Below, piece by piece: positions 54,031-62,291 of a stretch of DNA of 64,000 nucleotides. The position numbers and the translations under genes were made by a program. Origin of the DNA: Luteirhabdus pelagi (GTDB taxonomy: Bacteria > Bacteroidota > Bacteroidia > Flavobacteriales > Flavobacteriaceae); NCBI RefSeq assembly GCF_016827595.1, contig NZ_JAECMS010000005.1, forward strand, positions 281,672 through 345,671. Reading direction: 5' to 3'. Under the pieces are notes generated by a model, which was not told the DNA's origin, did no database searches, and saw only the letters and a program-made list of their open reading frames with translations. Numbering within the stretch: the stretch's first letter is position 1; each line of letters opens with the position of its first letter.

Positions 54031-54837
54031 TTATTTCAACTTATAGTGGTTCATCAACATACGCTCGTACATGCGATCGGGCAATACTCTTTTAAGCGCG
54101 ATAGAGAATTTTTGAAGGAAAGAGCCAACTTTATAATGAACCCGAGGTTTTGAAGAAGTAATGATAGCATAAATTACTTTCGCCATTTGAACAGGATCTT
54201 CACCGCTATCCACATCCTTATTCATCAATTCAAGAGTTTTTCCATACTGATCGCGATAAGGCGAATCGTCTCGAACTGGCGTATGATAACGTCCAGCAGC
54301 AATATTGGTTGCAAAATCGCCAGGAGCCACATTCACCATTTCAATACCAAACTGTAAGACTTCCATTCGCATGGCTTCGATAGTGACTTCCAGAGCTGCC
54401 TTGGTAGCAGAATAAATCCCTCGGTACGGCAAGCCCATATATCCTGCGATGGATGTAATATTGATAATCTTTCCGCTGTGCTGTTTTCGCATCTGCGGAA
54501 GACAGGCATTAATAACGTGAAGTGGTCCTTTATAATTTACTGAAAAGGCATAGTCGATTTCATCGTGAGGTGTTTCTTCAATCGGACCTGTAATTCCAAC
54601 GCCAGCGTTATTGATAACGATGTCCAGGGTTTTCTCCTTTTGAAGTACTTCGGAAACGGCGCGCTCGATACTTTCCTTATCAGTTACTTCCATGGCGATA
54701 AGCGGAAAGCTGCTGTTGAGATATTTTGAAGGATTACGACTGGTACCGTATACCGAATAGCCTTTTTCGGAAAGATAATCGCCTATGGCTTTCCCAATGC
54801 CCGAAGACGCTCCCGTAATAAATACCACTTTTGTCAT
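54031..54837 (-). CDS. Short-chain dehydrogenase/reductase
   Basis: 268 residues from the ATG at 54837; the frame runs on to 54888 but the Rossmann fold begins at MTKVVFITGASSGIGKAIG. NAD(P) motif TGASSGIG at residues 8-15, NNAGVG near 88, catalytic Ser in ITSIAGYMG and YSATK near 155. The C-terminal tail (VGSFLQKFSIALKRVLPDRMYERML) is of the kind seen in lipid- or steroid-acting members. The substrate is unknown. Confidence 0.92.
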   Translation of the reverse strand: MTKVVFITGASSGIGKAIGDYLSEKGYSVYGTSRNPSKYLNSSFPLIAMEVTDKESIERAVSEVLQKEKTLDIVINNAGVGITGPIEETPHDEIDYAFSVNYKGPLHVINACLPQMRKQHSGKIINITSIAGYMGLPYRGIYSATKAALEVTIEAMRMEVLQFGIEMVNVAPGDFATNIAAGRYHTPVRDDSPYRDQYGKTLELMNKDVDSGEDPVQMAKVIYAIITSSKPRVHYKVGSFLQKFSIALKRVLPDRMYERMLMNHYKLK

Positions 54838-54915
54838 ATCCGTTTTCAATACGGTGGCAAAGATGGGGTTCGTGCTGCTACTATGCAAGAATTGTAGGAA
54901 GTATTTTATATACGG

Positions 54916-55671
54916 CTATTCCAACCAAAGTTTAAAATCCTTTACACGTTCCCGGGCTACGATTACCTCATCTTCATCGTAGTTTTTCAGTTTTAACTGC
55001 AATCGTGAATTGGTGTAGGAAATAATATCGGCAATAGCGTCAATGCAAATGATAAACTTTCTATTAATACGGAAGAATTTTTCAGGTGAAAGTTCATCTT
55101 CCAATTGTTCTAGGGTGGTATCGAGTAAATAGTTGCGTCCCTCTTCGGTGAAGGCATACGTTCCTTTGTTTTCAGAATAGAAACATTCAATTTCATCGAC
55201 AGCTATCATTTTTAGGTGCTGACCGATTTTCGTGGTGAAGCGTTTTTTATATTCGCGTTCCACCGGGTTGGTCAACATCTTTCTGATATCATCAAAGCTC
55301 ATTTGAAGTTCCTTTACCGAAGGTTGCAATTCTCGGTACTTGTTTACCGCCTGAACGAGTTCCTCTTCATCGATAGGCTTCAACAAATAGTCGATACTGT
55401 TCAATTTGAAGGCTTGTAACGCATATTCGTCGTATGCAGTGGTAAAGATGATAGAGCTTTTTATGGATACGGCGTCGAAGATTTCAAACGACAAGCCATC
55501 ACTTAGTTGAATATCCAAAAAAATCAGTTTTGGATGTACGTTATTTTGAAACCATTCCACCGACTCTGCTACACTGTGTAAGGTATGAATTACAGTAACC
55601 CCTTGCTTTTCCAACATTCGTTTTAGGCGTCGTGCCGATGGTTTTTCATCTTCAATAATTAGAACCTCCAT
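54916..55671 (-). CDS. LytTR family response regulator
   Basis: 251 residues: receiver domain at 1-120 with the acidic pair EDE near residue 8, phospho-acceptor Asp in LIFLDIQL near 54, Thr in FTTAYDEYALQAF and Lys in LLKPID; then a LytTR DNA-binding domain at about 145-250 (HLKMIAVDEIECFYSENKGTYAF, FFRINRKFIICIDAI). No LytS-type histidine kinase is encoded next to it, so within this window it is an orphan. The neighbouring envelope operon ends just upstream at a terminator. Confidence 0.95.
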   Translation of the reverse strand: MEVLIIEDEKPSARRLKRMLEKQGVTVIHTLHSVAESVEWFQNNVHPKLIFLDIQLSDGLSFEIFDAVSIKSSIIFTTAYDEYALQAFKLNSIDYLLKPIDEEELVQAVNKYRELQPSVKELQMSFDDIRKMLTNPVEREYKKRFTTKIGQHLKMIAVDEIECFYSENKGTYAFTEEGRNYLLDTTLEQLEDELSPEKFFRINRKFIICIDAIADIISYTNSRLQLKLKNYDEDEVIVARERVKDFKLWLE

Positions 55672-55739
55672 AAAAATACGATTTGGTAACGAAAATAGTG
55701 GGATTTCAGATTAGCTGCAAGACATTCTGACTGAAATGA

Positions 55740-55770
55740 AGAAACCCGTAGCTGAATTGACTACGGGCTT
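55740..55770 (-). terminator. Terminator of the envelope (PspC/GIN) operon
   Basis: Stem CCCGTAG/CTACGGG with a nine-base loop and an outer GAAG/CTTC pairing; T-rich on the minus strand (GGGTTTCTTCATTTC). Confidence 0.75.
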
Positions 55771-55793
55771 CACTCTATTGAAAGTGGGAGTTG

Positions 55794-56516
55794 CTACATT
55801 TTATGAACGCCACCGGAATGACTGTCATTTTTTGAAATCTGTTTCGGATTACCTCGATAATGTACATCGCCGCCACTGCTCGTATCCGCCTCCAAACGAT
55901 CGCGCACATTTACTTTAATATCGGCTCCACTGGAAGCATCGGCAATACAACTGATTACCTCTAAGGCTTCGGCGTCTAGGTCGCTACCGCTAGAAGCACT
56001 AGCTTCCAGGTTGCTTGCCTGTCCCCAAACCTTAAGATCGGCACCACTGCTGGTTTCAGCGATGAGACGTTTGGTGAAGACTTCTGCTTCAAGATCGGCT
56101 CCACTACTCGCATCCAACGTGACGGTCTCGGCCTTTAGAACGGATTCCGCGATAACATCAGCGCCACTCGAGGCTTCCAAGCCAGATAGCTCGGTAAAGG
56201 TTACATATATCTTCTTTGCCTTAGCACGTCCGATGTTTTCGGTCGTTCCTATTTTTAAGGTTCCGTTAATGACTTCCGTCTCGATGAGATCATGAAGGTT
56301 TTCATCGGCTTCAACTGTGATTGAAACCGCATCGCCCTGCTTCACAAAAACATCTAAACCGGCACTTCCTCGTATAATGTTGAAGTCGGCATCTACCGAA
56401 CGTTCCTCGGTTACTACGTTTCCGTTCCCATTGGTCTGTCCCAATCGAAGATCGAACTCGCAACTGCTAAGCAGTACGGTCGACAGTCCTAAAAATAATA
56501 GCTGTAGTGTTTTCAT
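55794..56516 (-). CDS. GIN-domain (DUF2807) lipoprotein
   Basis: 240 residues: lipobox LLSSC near residue 19, then a DUF2807 domain whose sequence is a ladder of short repeats SSGAD/SSGSD/SSGGD at intervals of about 15-20 residues, the pattern of a beta-helix with Asp and Ser stacked on one face. Databases name the family a putative autotransporter-adhesin head; no activity is proven. It is the last gene of the operon, four bases after the PspC-domain gene. Confidence 0.92.
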   Translation of the reverse strand: MKTLQLLFLGLSTVLLSSCEFDLRLGQTNGNGNVVTEERSVDADFNIIRGSAGLDVFVKQGDAVSITVEADENLHDLIETEVINGTLKIGTTENIGRAKAKKIYVTFTELSGLEASSGADVIAESVLKAETVTLDASSGADLEAEVFTKRLIAETSSGADLKVWGQASNLEASASSGSDLDAEALEVISCIADASSGADIKVNVRDRLEADTSSGGDVHYRGNPKQISKNDSHSGGVHKM

Positions 56517-56519
56517 AGT

Positions 56520-58319
56520 TTATTGATTTTGATTGATAGTATCTTGAGTTTGCTCCTGTATTTCTGCTGAAGAAGGCTGAAAATCTTCATACACCTCATT
56601 TTCCCAATTAGGATCGGAACCACCTTCATGTAAGTTTCCTTCGGCGTCAATTACATTGGTATTCGCATCGGGTGAAGTATTCATGACATCGTCTTCGTAG
56701 CTATTTTTATCAACTTCATTTTCATCATCATTATAGGTCTCCACAGGGCAATCGAGACATTGGACGTCCCCTTCTATTATTCGGAGGTAATGTCCTTCTT
56801 TCCCATAATCTAAAATATCACCCATATTGCTATAATTGCTGTGGAACGATCGTGTATTCTTATCGGCTACCAACACACTTCCTTCTGGTAGGAACACCGT
56901 TACGGTTACTTCTTGATCCCTAAACTTATTCTTCGTATCGGTAGTGAAAAAGCCATCCAAGTATAACGTATTATTCTCCAGACTATAGCTATAGTTAATA
57001 GCTTCAGCATATTTTTCAGCAGCCAGACGGCCTTCACCTTCCGCTTCCTTCATGATTCGGATCTTGGCAACGCTGTCTCGTGTTGATTTCACGATAAGTC
57101 GGACATCGTTACTATAGATAACCTTCTCATCGTTTTCATCATATTCTATTTGAAGATTTCCTTGTCGGTACACTTCATATTCATATCGATGATCGGCGCG
57201 CATACTTAGATAAACCGTATCATTCGCATCGATGGCAAAGGTATTTTCTGAAATCACTTCTCCTTCGTAGGCTCGCTGTGTAGCTTGTTGAATTCCAAGA
57301 ATTCCAAGTCCGATTAAGGATAACACCCAAACGATAACCAATGAAATCTTTACGGTGCGCCCTAAGGATTTGAGGTTGTTGATCAACAACTTCAACCCTA
57401 AGATAAACAAGGCGAAGAACGGTATTCCGACAGCGAAGAACACTACCAGCGAAACCAACCAGATTGGCGCTCCACTAATATCGGCTAAGGAAATATAATC
57501 CATTATTTCTCCTGTTCCCCAGAGCCCTACGGTTCCTAAGGTGAATAAACTAATGATAAGACCGATAAGCACTGAAAGTGACGTTAGGATTAACAGCACC
57601 CCCAGGAACTTGACGAAAATGGTCAGAATCGCAAGTATTACTTTCCCAAGGGTCTCAAAAAAACCCGCAGTACCTTTTTTGATTTTATTTCCATATTTAT
57701 CGTAGTCGGCATTCTTCACCGAATCGGCAACCGAATCGTACCCTTCCTTGAACTTGCGCTCTATGTTAGAGATATTGACAGGTTCGCCGGTCATCTTCAA
57801 CTTATCGGAAGTGGTAACCGCCGCCGGAACCAAAATCCAAAATAGAATGTAGATGATTATGAAAAATCCGGAGGAAAGGAATGTCAGTAAAATCCATAGC
57901 AACCGTACCCAAATGGCATCAATCCCAAGATAATGTGACAGTCCTGAGGATACTCCCGCAATAAATTTGTTGTCGATATCACGGAACAATTGCTTGTGAC
58001 CGCTTTGTCGTCGGGCGCGTTGTTCTTTAACAGGTTCATCCTCGAACATCTCCTCGTCGACCATATAGTCTTCTGGCTGACCCATCACTGCGATCACCTC
58101 ATCGAGTTCCTTAATAGAGATTACCTGCGATTGCGATTGGATTTTTTCGTTGAACAATTCGGCGATTCGAGCTTCGATATCGCGCATGATTTCATCGCTT
58201 CCTTTTGGATCGGTAAGCGATTTACGTATCGCGTCGAGATATCGTGATAGTTTGGCGTAGGCATCTTCGTCGATATGGAAAAAGGTGCCGGCTAAGTTTA
58301 TATTTACTGTCTTTTTCAT
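56520..58319 (-). CDS. PspC-domain membrane protein with large C-terminal domain
   Basis: 599 residues. The N-terminal 100 residues are cytoplasmic (MKKTVNINLAGTFFHIDEDAYAKL...IEARIAELFNEK). The PspC domain at about 110-170 (LFRDIDNKFIAGVSSGLSHYLGIDAIWVRLLWILLTF) contains one long hydrophobic helix. Three or four further helices span 215-355, and the last 230 residues form a periplasmic DUF2807-like beta region. PspC proteins elsewhere sense or protect the inner membrane under stress. Its ATG overlaps the PadR stop by four bases. Confidence 0.92.
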   Translation of the reverse strand: MKKTVNINLAGTFFHIDEDAYAKLSRYLDAIRKSLTDPKGSDEIMRDIEARIAELFNEKIQSQSQVISIKELDEVIAVMGQPEDYMVDEEMFEDEPVKEQRARRQSGHKQLFRDIDNKFIAGVSSGLSHYLGIDAIWVRLLWILLTFLSSGFFIIIYILFWILVPAAVTTSDKLKMTGEPVNISNIERKFKEGYDSVADSVKNADYDKYGNKIKKGTAGFFETLGKVILAILTIFVKFLGVLLILTSLSVLIGLIISLFTLGTVGLWGTGEIMDYISLADISGAPIWLVSLVVFFAVGIPFFALFILGLKLLINNLKSLGRTVKISLVIVWVLSLIGLGILGIQQATQRAYEGEVISENTFAIDANDTVYLSMRADHRYEYEVYRQGNLQIEYDENDEKVIYSNDVRLIVKSTRDSVAKIRIMKEAEGEGRLAAEKYAEAINYSYSLENNTLYLDGFFTTDTKNKFRDQEVTVTVFLPEGSVLVADKNTRSFHSNYSNMGDILDYGKEGHYLRIIEGDVQCLDCPVETYNDDENEVDKNSYEDDVMNTSPDANTNVIDAEGNLHEGGSDPNWENEVYEDFQPSSAEIQEQTQDTINQNQ

Positions 58320-58654
58320 TGTTTTTCGGTTGAAGCGGTTACTTTGTTCACAGCACGGTGAAGTTCATCCCATGTCGTGTTTAGTTCGTCAAGAAACAGT
58401 TTTCCTGTTTCCGTAAGGCTGTAATACTTGCGTGGCGGACCACTGCTTGATTCTTCCCATCGATAGGCCAAGAGTCCAGCATTTTTAAGACGTGTTAGCA
58501 ACGGATAAATGGTCCCTTCCACGACAAGCATTTTTGCTTCCTTCAGGGTGTCCAAAATATCGGAGGTATACGCCTCGCCATCCTTCAAAATAGAGAGGAT
58601 GCAATATTCCAGCACTCCTTTGCGCATCTGCGCTTTTGTGTTTTCAATTTTCAT
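58316..58654 (-). CDS. PadR family transcriptional regulator
   Basis: 112 residues with the PadR winged helix: MRKGVLEYCILSILKDGEAYTSDILDTLKEAKMLVVEGTIYPLLTRLKNAGLLAYRWEES...GPPRKYYSLTETGKLFLDEL. It lies directly before and overlaps the PspC-domain gene, an arrangement that suggests it controls this operon in response to envelope stress. The operon promoter at 59342-59374 is AT-rich and has ATAC/GTAT half-sites that could be an operator (weak). Confidence 0.94.
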   Translation of the reverse strand: MKIENTKAQMRKGVLEYCILSILKDGEAYTSDILDTLKEAKMLVVEGTIYPLLTRLKNAGLLAYRWEESSSGPPRKYYSLTETGKLFLDELNTTWDELHRAVNKVTASTEKQ

Positions 58655-58826
58655 CTGAGGGCGTTTCTAATAATAGTTCGTTTGATTTTTCAACAGCGAT
58701 GATGGTACTATCGTGTTGCATTATGCACGTCGCCTGTTGCGCCTGGGCTTCGGTCCATTCACTTTGGACTTCACACCCAAGGAAGCAAACTGCGGCGGTC
58801 ATAACTAGATTAATGATGGTGTTCAT
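58644..58826 (-). CDS. Small putative lipoprotein in the PspC/PadR operon
   Basis: 60 codons: hydrophobic start MNTIINLVMTAAVCFLGCEV with a lipobox-like FLGC, then a short polar tail. It overlaps the end of the DUF4870 gene by 17 bases and the start of padR by 11, and it fills what would otherwise be a 155-base hole in a tightly packed operon. I do not recognise the sequence; the case rests on position and signal character. Confidence 0.5.
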   Translation of the reverse strand: MNTIINLVMTAAVCFLGCEVQSEWTEAQAQQATCIMQHDSTIIAVEKSNELLLETPSDEN

Positions 58827-59322
58827 TTTTTGATTGATTTTGTTCTGAATTGGCTTCAGAAGTGGTTTTTAAAAAAGGGATACTAAGCGGATAATGATAC
58901 TGTTTTCCTTGTGAAGCATGCAGGGTAGCATTGATAACGGCAAAGAGTTCAAAAATAAATAGGCCGAAAAGCAATAGGCCTACACATCCTGCCAACAAAA
59001 TATAACCTGACAGGTTTCGAATATCACTTATCCCCACGGTTACTTGGTGCTCTAAACTTTCCACAAGGGAAATGAAGTCGACCGCAAAGATGAACGCAAA
59101 GGGCAGGCAGATTAGTCCTATTCCCAATGCATACACCAAAATACTTAATTGAAAATTCAACGCCTCTTTTCCGTGATTGTCGGTAAAGGCATGTTCCCGA
59201 TGGAGCGTCCACAATACTAATGGACCGATAAAATTTCCAAAGGGAAAAAAGTACTTTAGAAAGGTTGTAAGATGCATTGCTGCACCAACGTTTCGTTCGT
59301 TTTTTGATAGCGTTGTTTCCAT
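58810..59322 (-). CDS. DUF4870 family membrane protein
   Basis: 170 residues with three to four membrane helices and the DUF4870 core: HLTTFLKYFFPFGNFIGPLVLWTLHREH...DNHGKEALNFQLSILVYALG. The function of the family is unknown. It is the first gene of the envelope operon (DUF4870, small lipoprotein, PadR, PspC, GIN). An AGGAG sequence 12 bases before the ATG is a rare Shine-Dalgarno-like site here. Confidence 0.92.
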   Translation of the reverse strand: METTLSKNERNVGAAMHLTTFLKYFFPFGNFIGPLVLWTLHREHAFTDNHGKEALNFQLSILVYALGIGLICLPFAFIFAVDFISLVESLEHQVTVGISDIRNLSGYILLAGCVGLLLFGLFIFELFAVINATLHASQGKQYHYPLSIPFLKTTSEANSEQNQSKNEHHH

Positions 59323-59341
59323 AACTTAATAATCTCCTATA

Positions 59342-59374
59342 CAAATATATATCTAAAAAAAGGTATTATGCAAA
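59342..59374 (-). promoter_or_regulatory. Promoter of the envelope (DUF4870/PadR/PspC/GIN) operon
   Basis: Minus-strand TTTG (59371-59374), 21-base spacer, TATATTTG (59342-59349), 20 bases before the ATG. Confidence 0.7.
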
Positions 59375-59430
59375 ACATAGTACTAAAATTTAACATTTTA
59401 TTAAGACTCAAGGATGTGATGGAAATACTG

Positions 59431-59438
59431 TAATTTTG
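59431..59438 (+). promoter_or_regulatory. -7 promoter element of the DUF4442 gene
   Basis: TAATTTTG at 59431-59438, 19 bases before the ATG; no clear -33 element. Confidence 0.5.
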
Positions 59439-59456
59439 TGGTAAATACCATTCCCT

Positions 59457-59909
59457 ATGCCACTCACTCCAGGTAAAATCAACACATTTTTATTGTTCAA
59501 ACTTCCTTCAGCTTGGGTAACGGGCGTTCGGGTTAAATATATCTCAAAGGAAAAATGTACAACCGCTGTTCGATTGCGGTGGATCAATCAAAATCCTTTT
59601 AAATCTATGTTCTGGGCAGTGCAGGGTATGGCGGCGGAACTCGCAACCGGTGCTTTGGTGATGCAGGCTATTCAGGAAACCGAGGCCCCTATTTCGATGT
59701 TGGTTGCCCAGAACAAGGCTGAATTTCATAAAAAAGCCAAAGGGCGTATTACTTTTCAATGCGAGGAAGGAACTAAAGTAGCACAGGCGATCGAAACAGC
59801 ACTACAAACGGGAGAAGGCAATACAATTTGGCTTCAAGCCGATGGCACCGATGAGTCGGGAGTTATCGTTTCATCTTTTGCTTTTGAATGGACTATTAAA
59901 AAAAAGTGA
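59457..59909 (+). CDS. DUF4442 (hotdog-fold thioesterase-like) protein
   Basis: 150 residues of the DUF4442 family, which has the hotdog fold of acyl-CoA thioesterases: RLRWINQNPFKSMFWAVQGMAAELATGALVM corresponds to the central helix region and is followed by strands (ISMLVAQNKAEFHKKAKGRITFQCEEG). No membrane segment. A thioesterase or acyl-binding role is inferred; the substrate is unknown. Confidence 0.88.
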   Translation: MPLTPGKINTFLLFKLPSAWVTGVRVKYISKEKCTTAVRLRWINQNPFKSMFWAVQGMAAELATGALVMQAIQETEAPISMLVAQNKAEFHKKAKGRITFQCEEGTKVAQAIETALQTGEGNTIWLQADGTDESGVIVSSFAFEWTIKKK

Positions 59910-59983
59910 AATAACATAACTTTGGTATAGCCTCCTACTCCGTTTTGCTATCTTCTTTTCAAACTAATTTTGAAAAAATTATT

Positions 59984-60451
59984 ATGAAGATACAAAGTTT
60001 ACTTTTAGCGACATTATTATTTATCTCGTGTAGCAGCGATGATGATGGAGATACGAACCAAGATGAAGAAAACCAATTTGCAGATATTGTACAGACCCTA
60101 CCTCAGGATACATGGCAAGTCACTTATTTTTTTGATGACGGTGAGGATAAAACAGAGAATTTTTTAGGGTTCGAATTCGATTTTGATGCCGAGGGAAATG
60201 TCATTGCCACTACAGATGTATTTTCGGAAACAGGAACTTGGTCATATGAAGGATCCAGCAACGATTCCAACGATGATGATGGCGTTGATGACGATGAAGA
60301 ACTAATCCTTCAATTCTCACAAGATAATCCGTTTGATGAGCTAACGGATGACTGGCACATTCAAATGGCCAATGATAACACCATTGAGCTTTTTGATGAA
60401 GATGAGGATGGAAACGATGAAACAGACTTTTTGACGTTTACGAGAATATAA
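59984..60451 (+). CDS. Acidic lipoprotein of unknown function
   Basis: 155 residues from the ATG at 59984, which begins the signal MKIQSLLLATLLFISCSSDDD; the frame runs upstream to 59945 without signal character. After lipobox FISC the protein is strongly acidic (runs such as DDDGDTNQDEEN and DDDGVDDDEE) with a beta-rich middle (DTWQVTYFFDDG, FEFDFDAEGNVIAT, GTWSYEG) like the lipocalin-like small lipoproteins of this phylum. The Asp pattern may bind calcium. No specific function is seen. Confidence 0.82.
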   Translation: MKIQSLLLATLLFISCSSDDDGDTNQDEENQFADIVQTLPQDTWQVTYFFDDGEDKTENFLGFEFDFDAEGNVIATTDVFSETGTWSYEGSSNDSNDDDGVDDDEELILQFSQDNPFDELTDDWHIQMANDNTIELFDEDEDGNDETDFLTFTRI

Positions 60452-60466
60452 GATTCCAGAAACAAT

Positions 60467-60498
60467 AAAAGCCGCTTACTAAAGCGGCTTTTTTTTTA
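60467..60498. terminator. Intrinsic terminator between the acidic lipoprotein gene and trxB
   Basis: Stem AAAGCCGCTT/AGCGGCTTT with a five-base loop and long T run; serves both convergent genes. Confidence 0.92.
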
Positions 60499-60515
60499 AT
60501 TCCTCCTAAAATAGG

Positions 60516-61478
60516 CTATACTGTTACTTCAGCTTCAATTGTCTGCAAATAGCGCTCCGCATCCAAGGCCGCCATACAGCCTGTACCGGCAGCTGTAACT
60601 GCCTGACGATATACTTTATCTTGAACGTCACCACTTGCAAAAACACCCGGCTTATTTGTTTTGGTAGTCTTTCCTTTTGTGACCACATATCCGGTGTCGT
60701 CCATATCCAATTGTCCTTTGAAAATATCGGTATTGGGTTTATGTCCGATGGCGATAAATAATCCCGTTATTTCGATATCCTCTTTTTCACCCGTTTCGTT
60801 ATTCACCATTCTAAGGCCTTCCACAACTTGCTCGCCCAACACCTCTTCTACTTCAGTATTGTAGCGCAAATCAATATTTTTGGTATTGGTAACACGATGC
60901 TGCATCGCTTTGGAAGCTTTCATATAGTCTTTACGAACCAACATGGTTACTTTATTACAAATATTGGCAAGATAGGTGGCTTCTTCCGCAGCAGTATCGC
61001 CGCCACCAACGATTGCCACATCCTGTCCTTTGTAAAAAAAGCCGTCGCATACTGCACAAGCAGAAACCCCGCCGCCACGCAACCGTTGTTCACTTGGCAA
61101 CCCAAGATATTTTGCGGTAGCTCCGGTTGAAATAATGACGGTTTCGGCCTCTATTTGTTTCTCATTATCGACCGTAATTTTATGGATTCCACCTACCTCA
61201 TCACTGAAGTCTACCTCTGTTACCATTCCCATACGAACTTCCGTACCAAAGCGTTCGGCTTGCTTTTGAAGGTCCATCATCATTTTCGGACCATCTATTC
61301 CGTCTGGATACCCAGGAAAGTTATCTACTTCAGTAGTGGTGGTTAACTGTCCTCCAGGTTCCATACCTGTATACATAACTGGTTTCAAGTCGGCGCGGGA
61401 AGCATAAATCGCTGCTGTATATCCCGCAGGCCCTGAACCAATAATCAAACATTTTATACGCTCTACTTGTTCTGCCAT
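60516..61478 (-). CDS. trxB: Thioredoxin reductase
   Basis: NADPH-dependent flavoenzyme that reduces thioredoxin, 320 residues. FAD motif IIGSGPAGYTAAIYASRA near residue 12, redox-active disulfide CAVCDG near 142, NADPH motif VGGGDTAAEEATYLA near 158, and the C-terminal FAD motif GVFASGDVQDK. It appears monocistronic and is separated from the next minus-strand gene by about 100 bases. Confidence 0.97.
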   Translation of the reverse strand: MAEQVERIKCLIIGSGPAGYTAAIYASRADLKPVMYTGMEPGGQLTTTTEVDNFPGYPDGIDGPKMMMDLQKQAERFGTEVRMGMVTEVDFSDEVGGIHKITVDNEKQIEAETVIISTGATAKYLGLPSEQRLRGGGVSACAVCDGFFYKGQDVAIVGGGDTAAEEATYLANICNKVTMLVRKDYMKASKAMQHRVTNTKNIDLRYNTEVEEVLGEQVVEGLRMVNNETGEKEDIEITGLFIAIGHKPNTDIFKGQLDMDDTGYVVTKGKTTKTNKPGVFASGDVQDKVYRQAVTAAGTGCMAALDAERYLQTIEAEVTV

Positions 61479-61578
61479 GATATAATTTCTTCGGTTTTTG
61501 AATTTGTAAATGTAGTAACTTTTAAGGGAAAGGAAGGGACTGACTTATTAACAAAGCCAATGCAAAAATCAACGTATA

Positions 61579-62025
61579 CTATGAATGAAACTTAGGAAAA
61601 AAGCGACCGGTAGTCCTGCGATATTTTCGATATGCGGAATACTTTCGGATCATCCAACGCTCTTCTTGTTCAGATTTGAAATAGAATACGGTAGCCATGA
61701 TAAGGGTGACGCATAATTTGAGGATGGAAACCTCCATAATTGCATATCCAAACATTGCCACGAGGATTCCCGCATAGATTGGATGACGGATATATTTATA
61801 AATGCCGTGATAGACATAGCGATTGCCGTTCATAACATTGGCTTTCTTCGATTCGCCTAAAAGATTCACCACTCCAAAAAACAAAATCATAAACCCAATA
61901 AGAATAAATGCAAGTAATCCAAAATATAGCCAATTGGGAATAGGAAGATAGTTTCCTTCAATATCAATAAAAAAGATGGCGAAAAGGAAAAATTGGATCA
62001 GCAAAAATGTAATCTCTCGTTTCAA
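61579..62025 (-). CDS. Isoprenylcysteine methyltransferase-family membrane protein
   Basis: 148 residues with four membrane helices and the signature VYHGIYKYIRHPIYAGILVAMFG...EERWMIRKYSAYRKYRRTTGRFFP, the PEMT/ICMT fold in which the RHP and E-x2-W regions bind S-adenosylmethionine. The substrate of bacterial members is mostly unknown; methylation of a lipid or small molecule is likely. It is a single gene upstream of a 266-base non-coding stretch. Confidence 0.88.
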   Translation of the reverse strand: MKREITFLLIQFFLFAIFFIDIEGNYLPIPNWLYFGLLAFILIGFMILFFGVVNLLGESKKANVMNGNRYVYHGIYKYIRHPIYAGILVAMFGYAIMEVSILKLCVTLIMATVFYFKSEQEERWMIRKYSAYRKYRRTTGRFFPKFHS

Positions 62026-62291
62026 AGGGGCACTTTTGGGGTGAGGCGAAGATACTATTATTTACTATTCTTTTAAAATGTATCGCTTCACATTTCAATA
62101 GTAAAGAATGGACAAAATCCATGCCGAAGCGCTAGAATTTAATACCATGAAATCTCTGCGCGTTTGAATAGCTGCATAGTTCGCTACAAAACATTATCAC
62201 ACTTATATTAATTACTAATTTTCAAATCGTTACATCACTAAAAAGAATTTTAAAATAGTCGTATAGCCATTATATTTATAAAAAATTACCG

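Noticed and set aside
58316..59374. PadR operator formed by ATAC (near 59340) and GTAT (near 59363)
   Set aside because: Four-base half-sites in AT-rich DNA are too weak; mentioned only as a possibility under the PadR gene.
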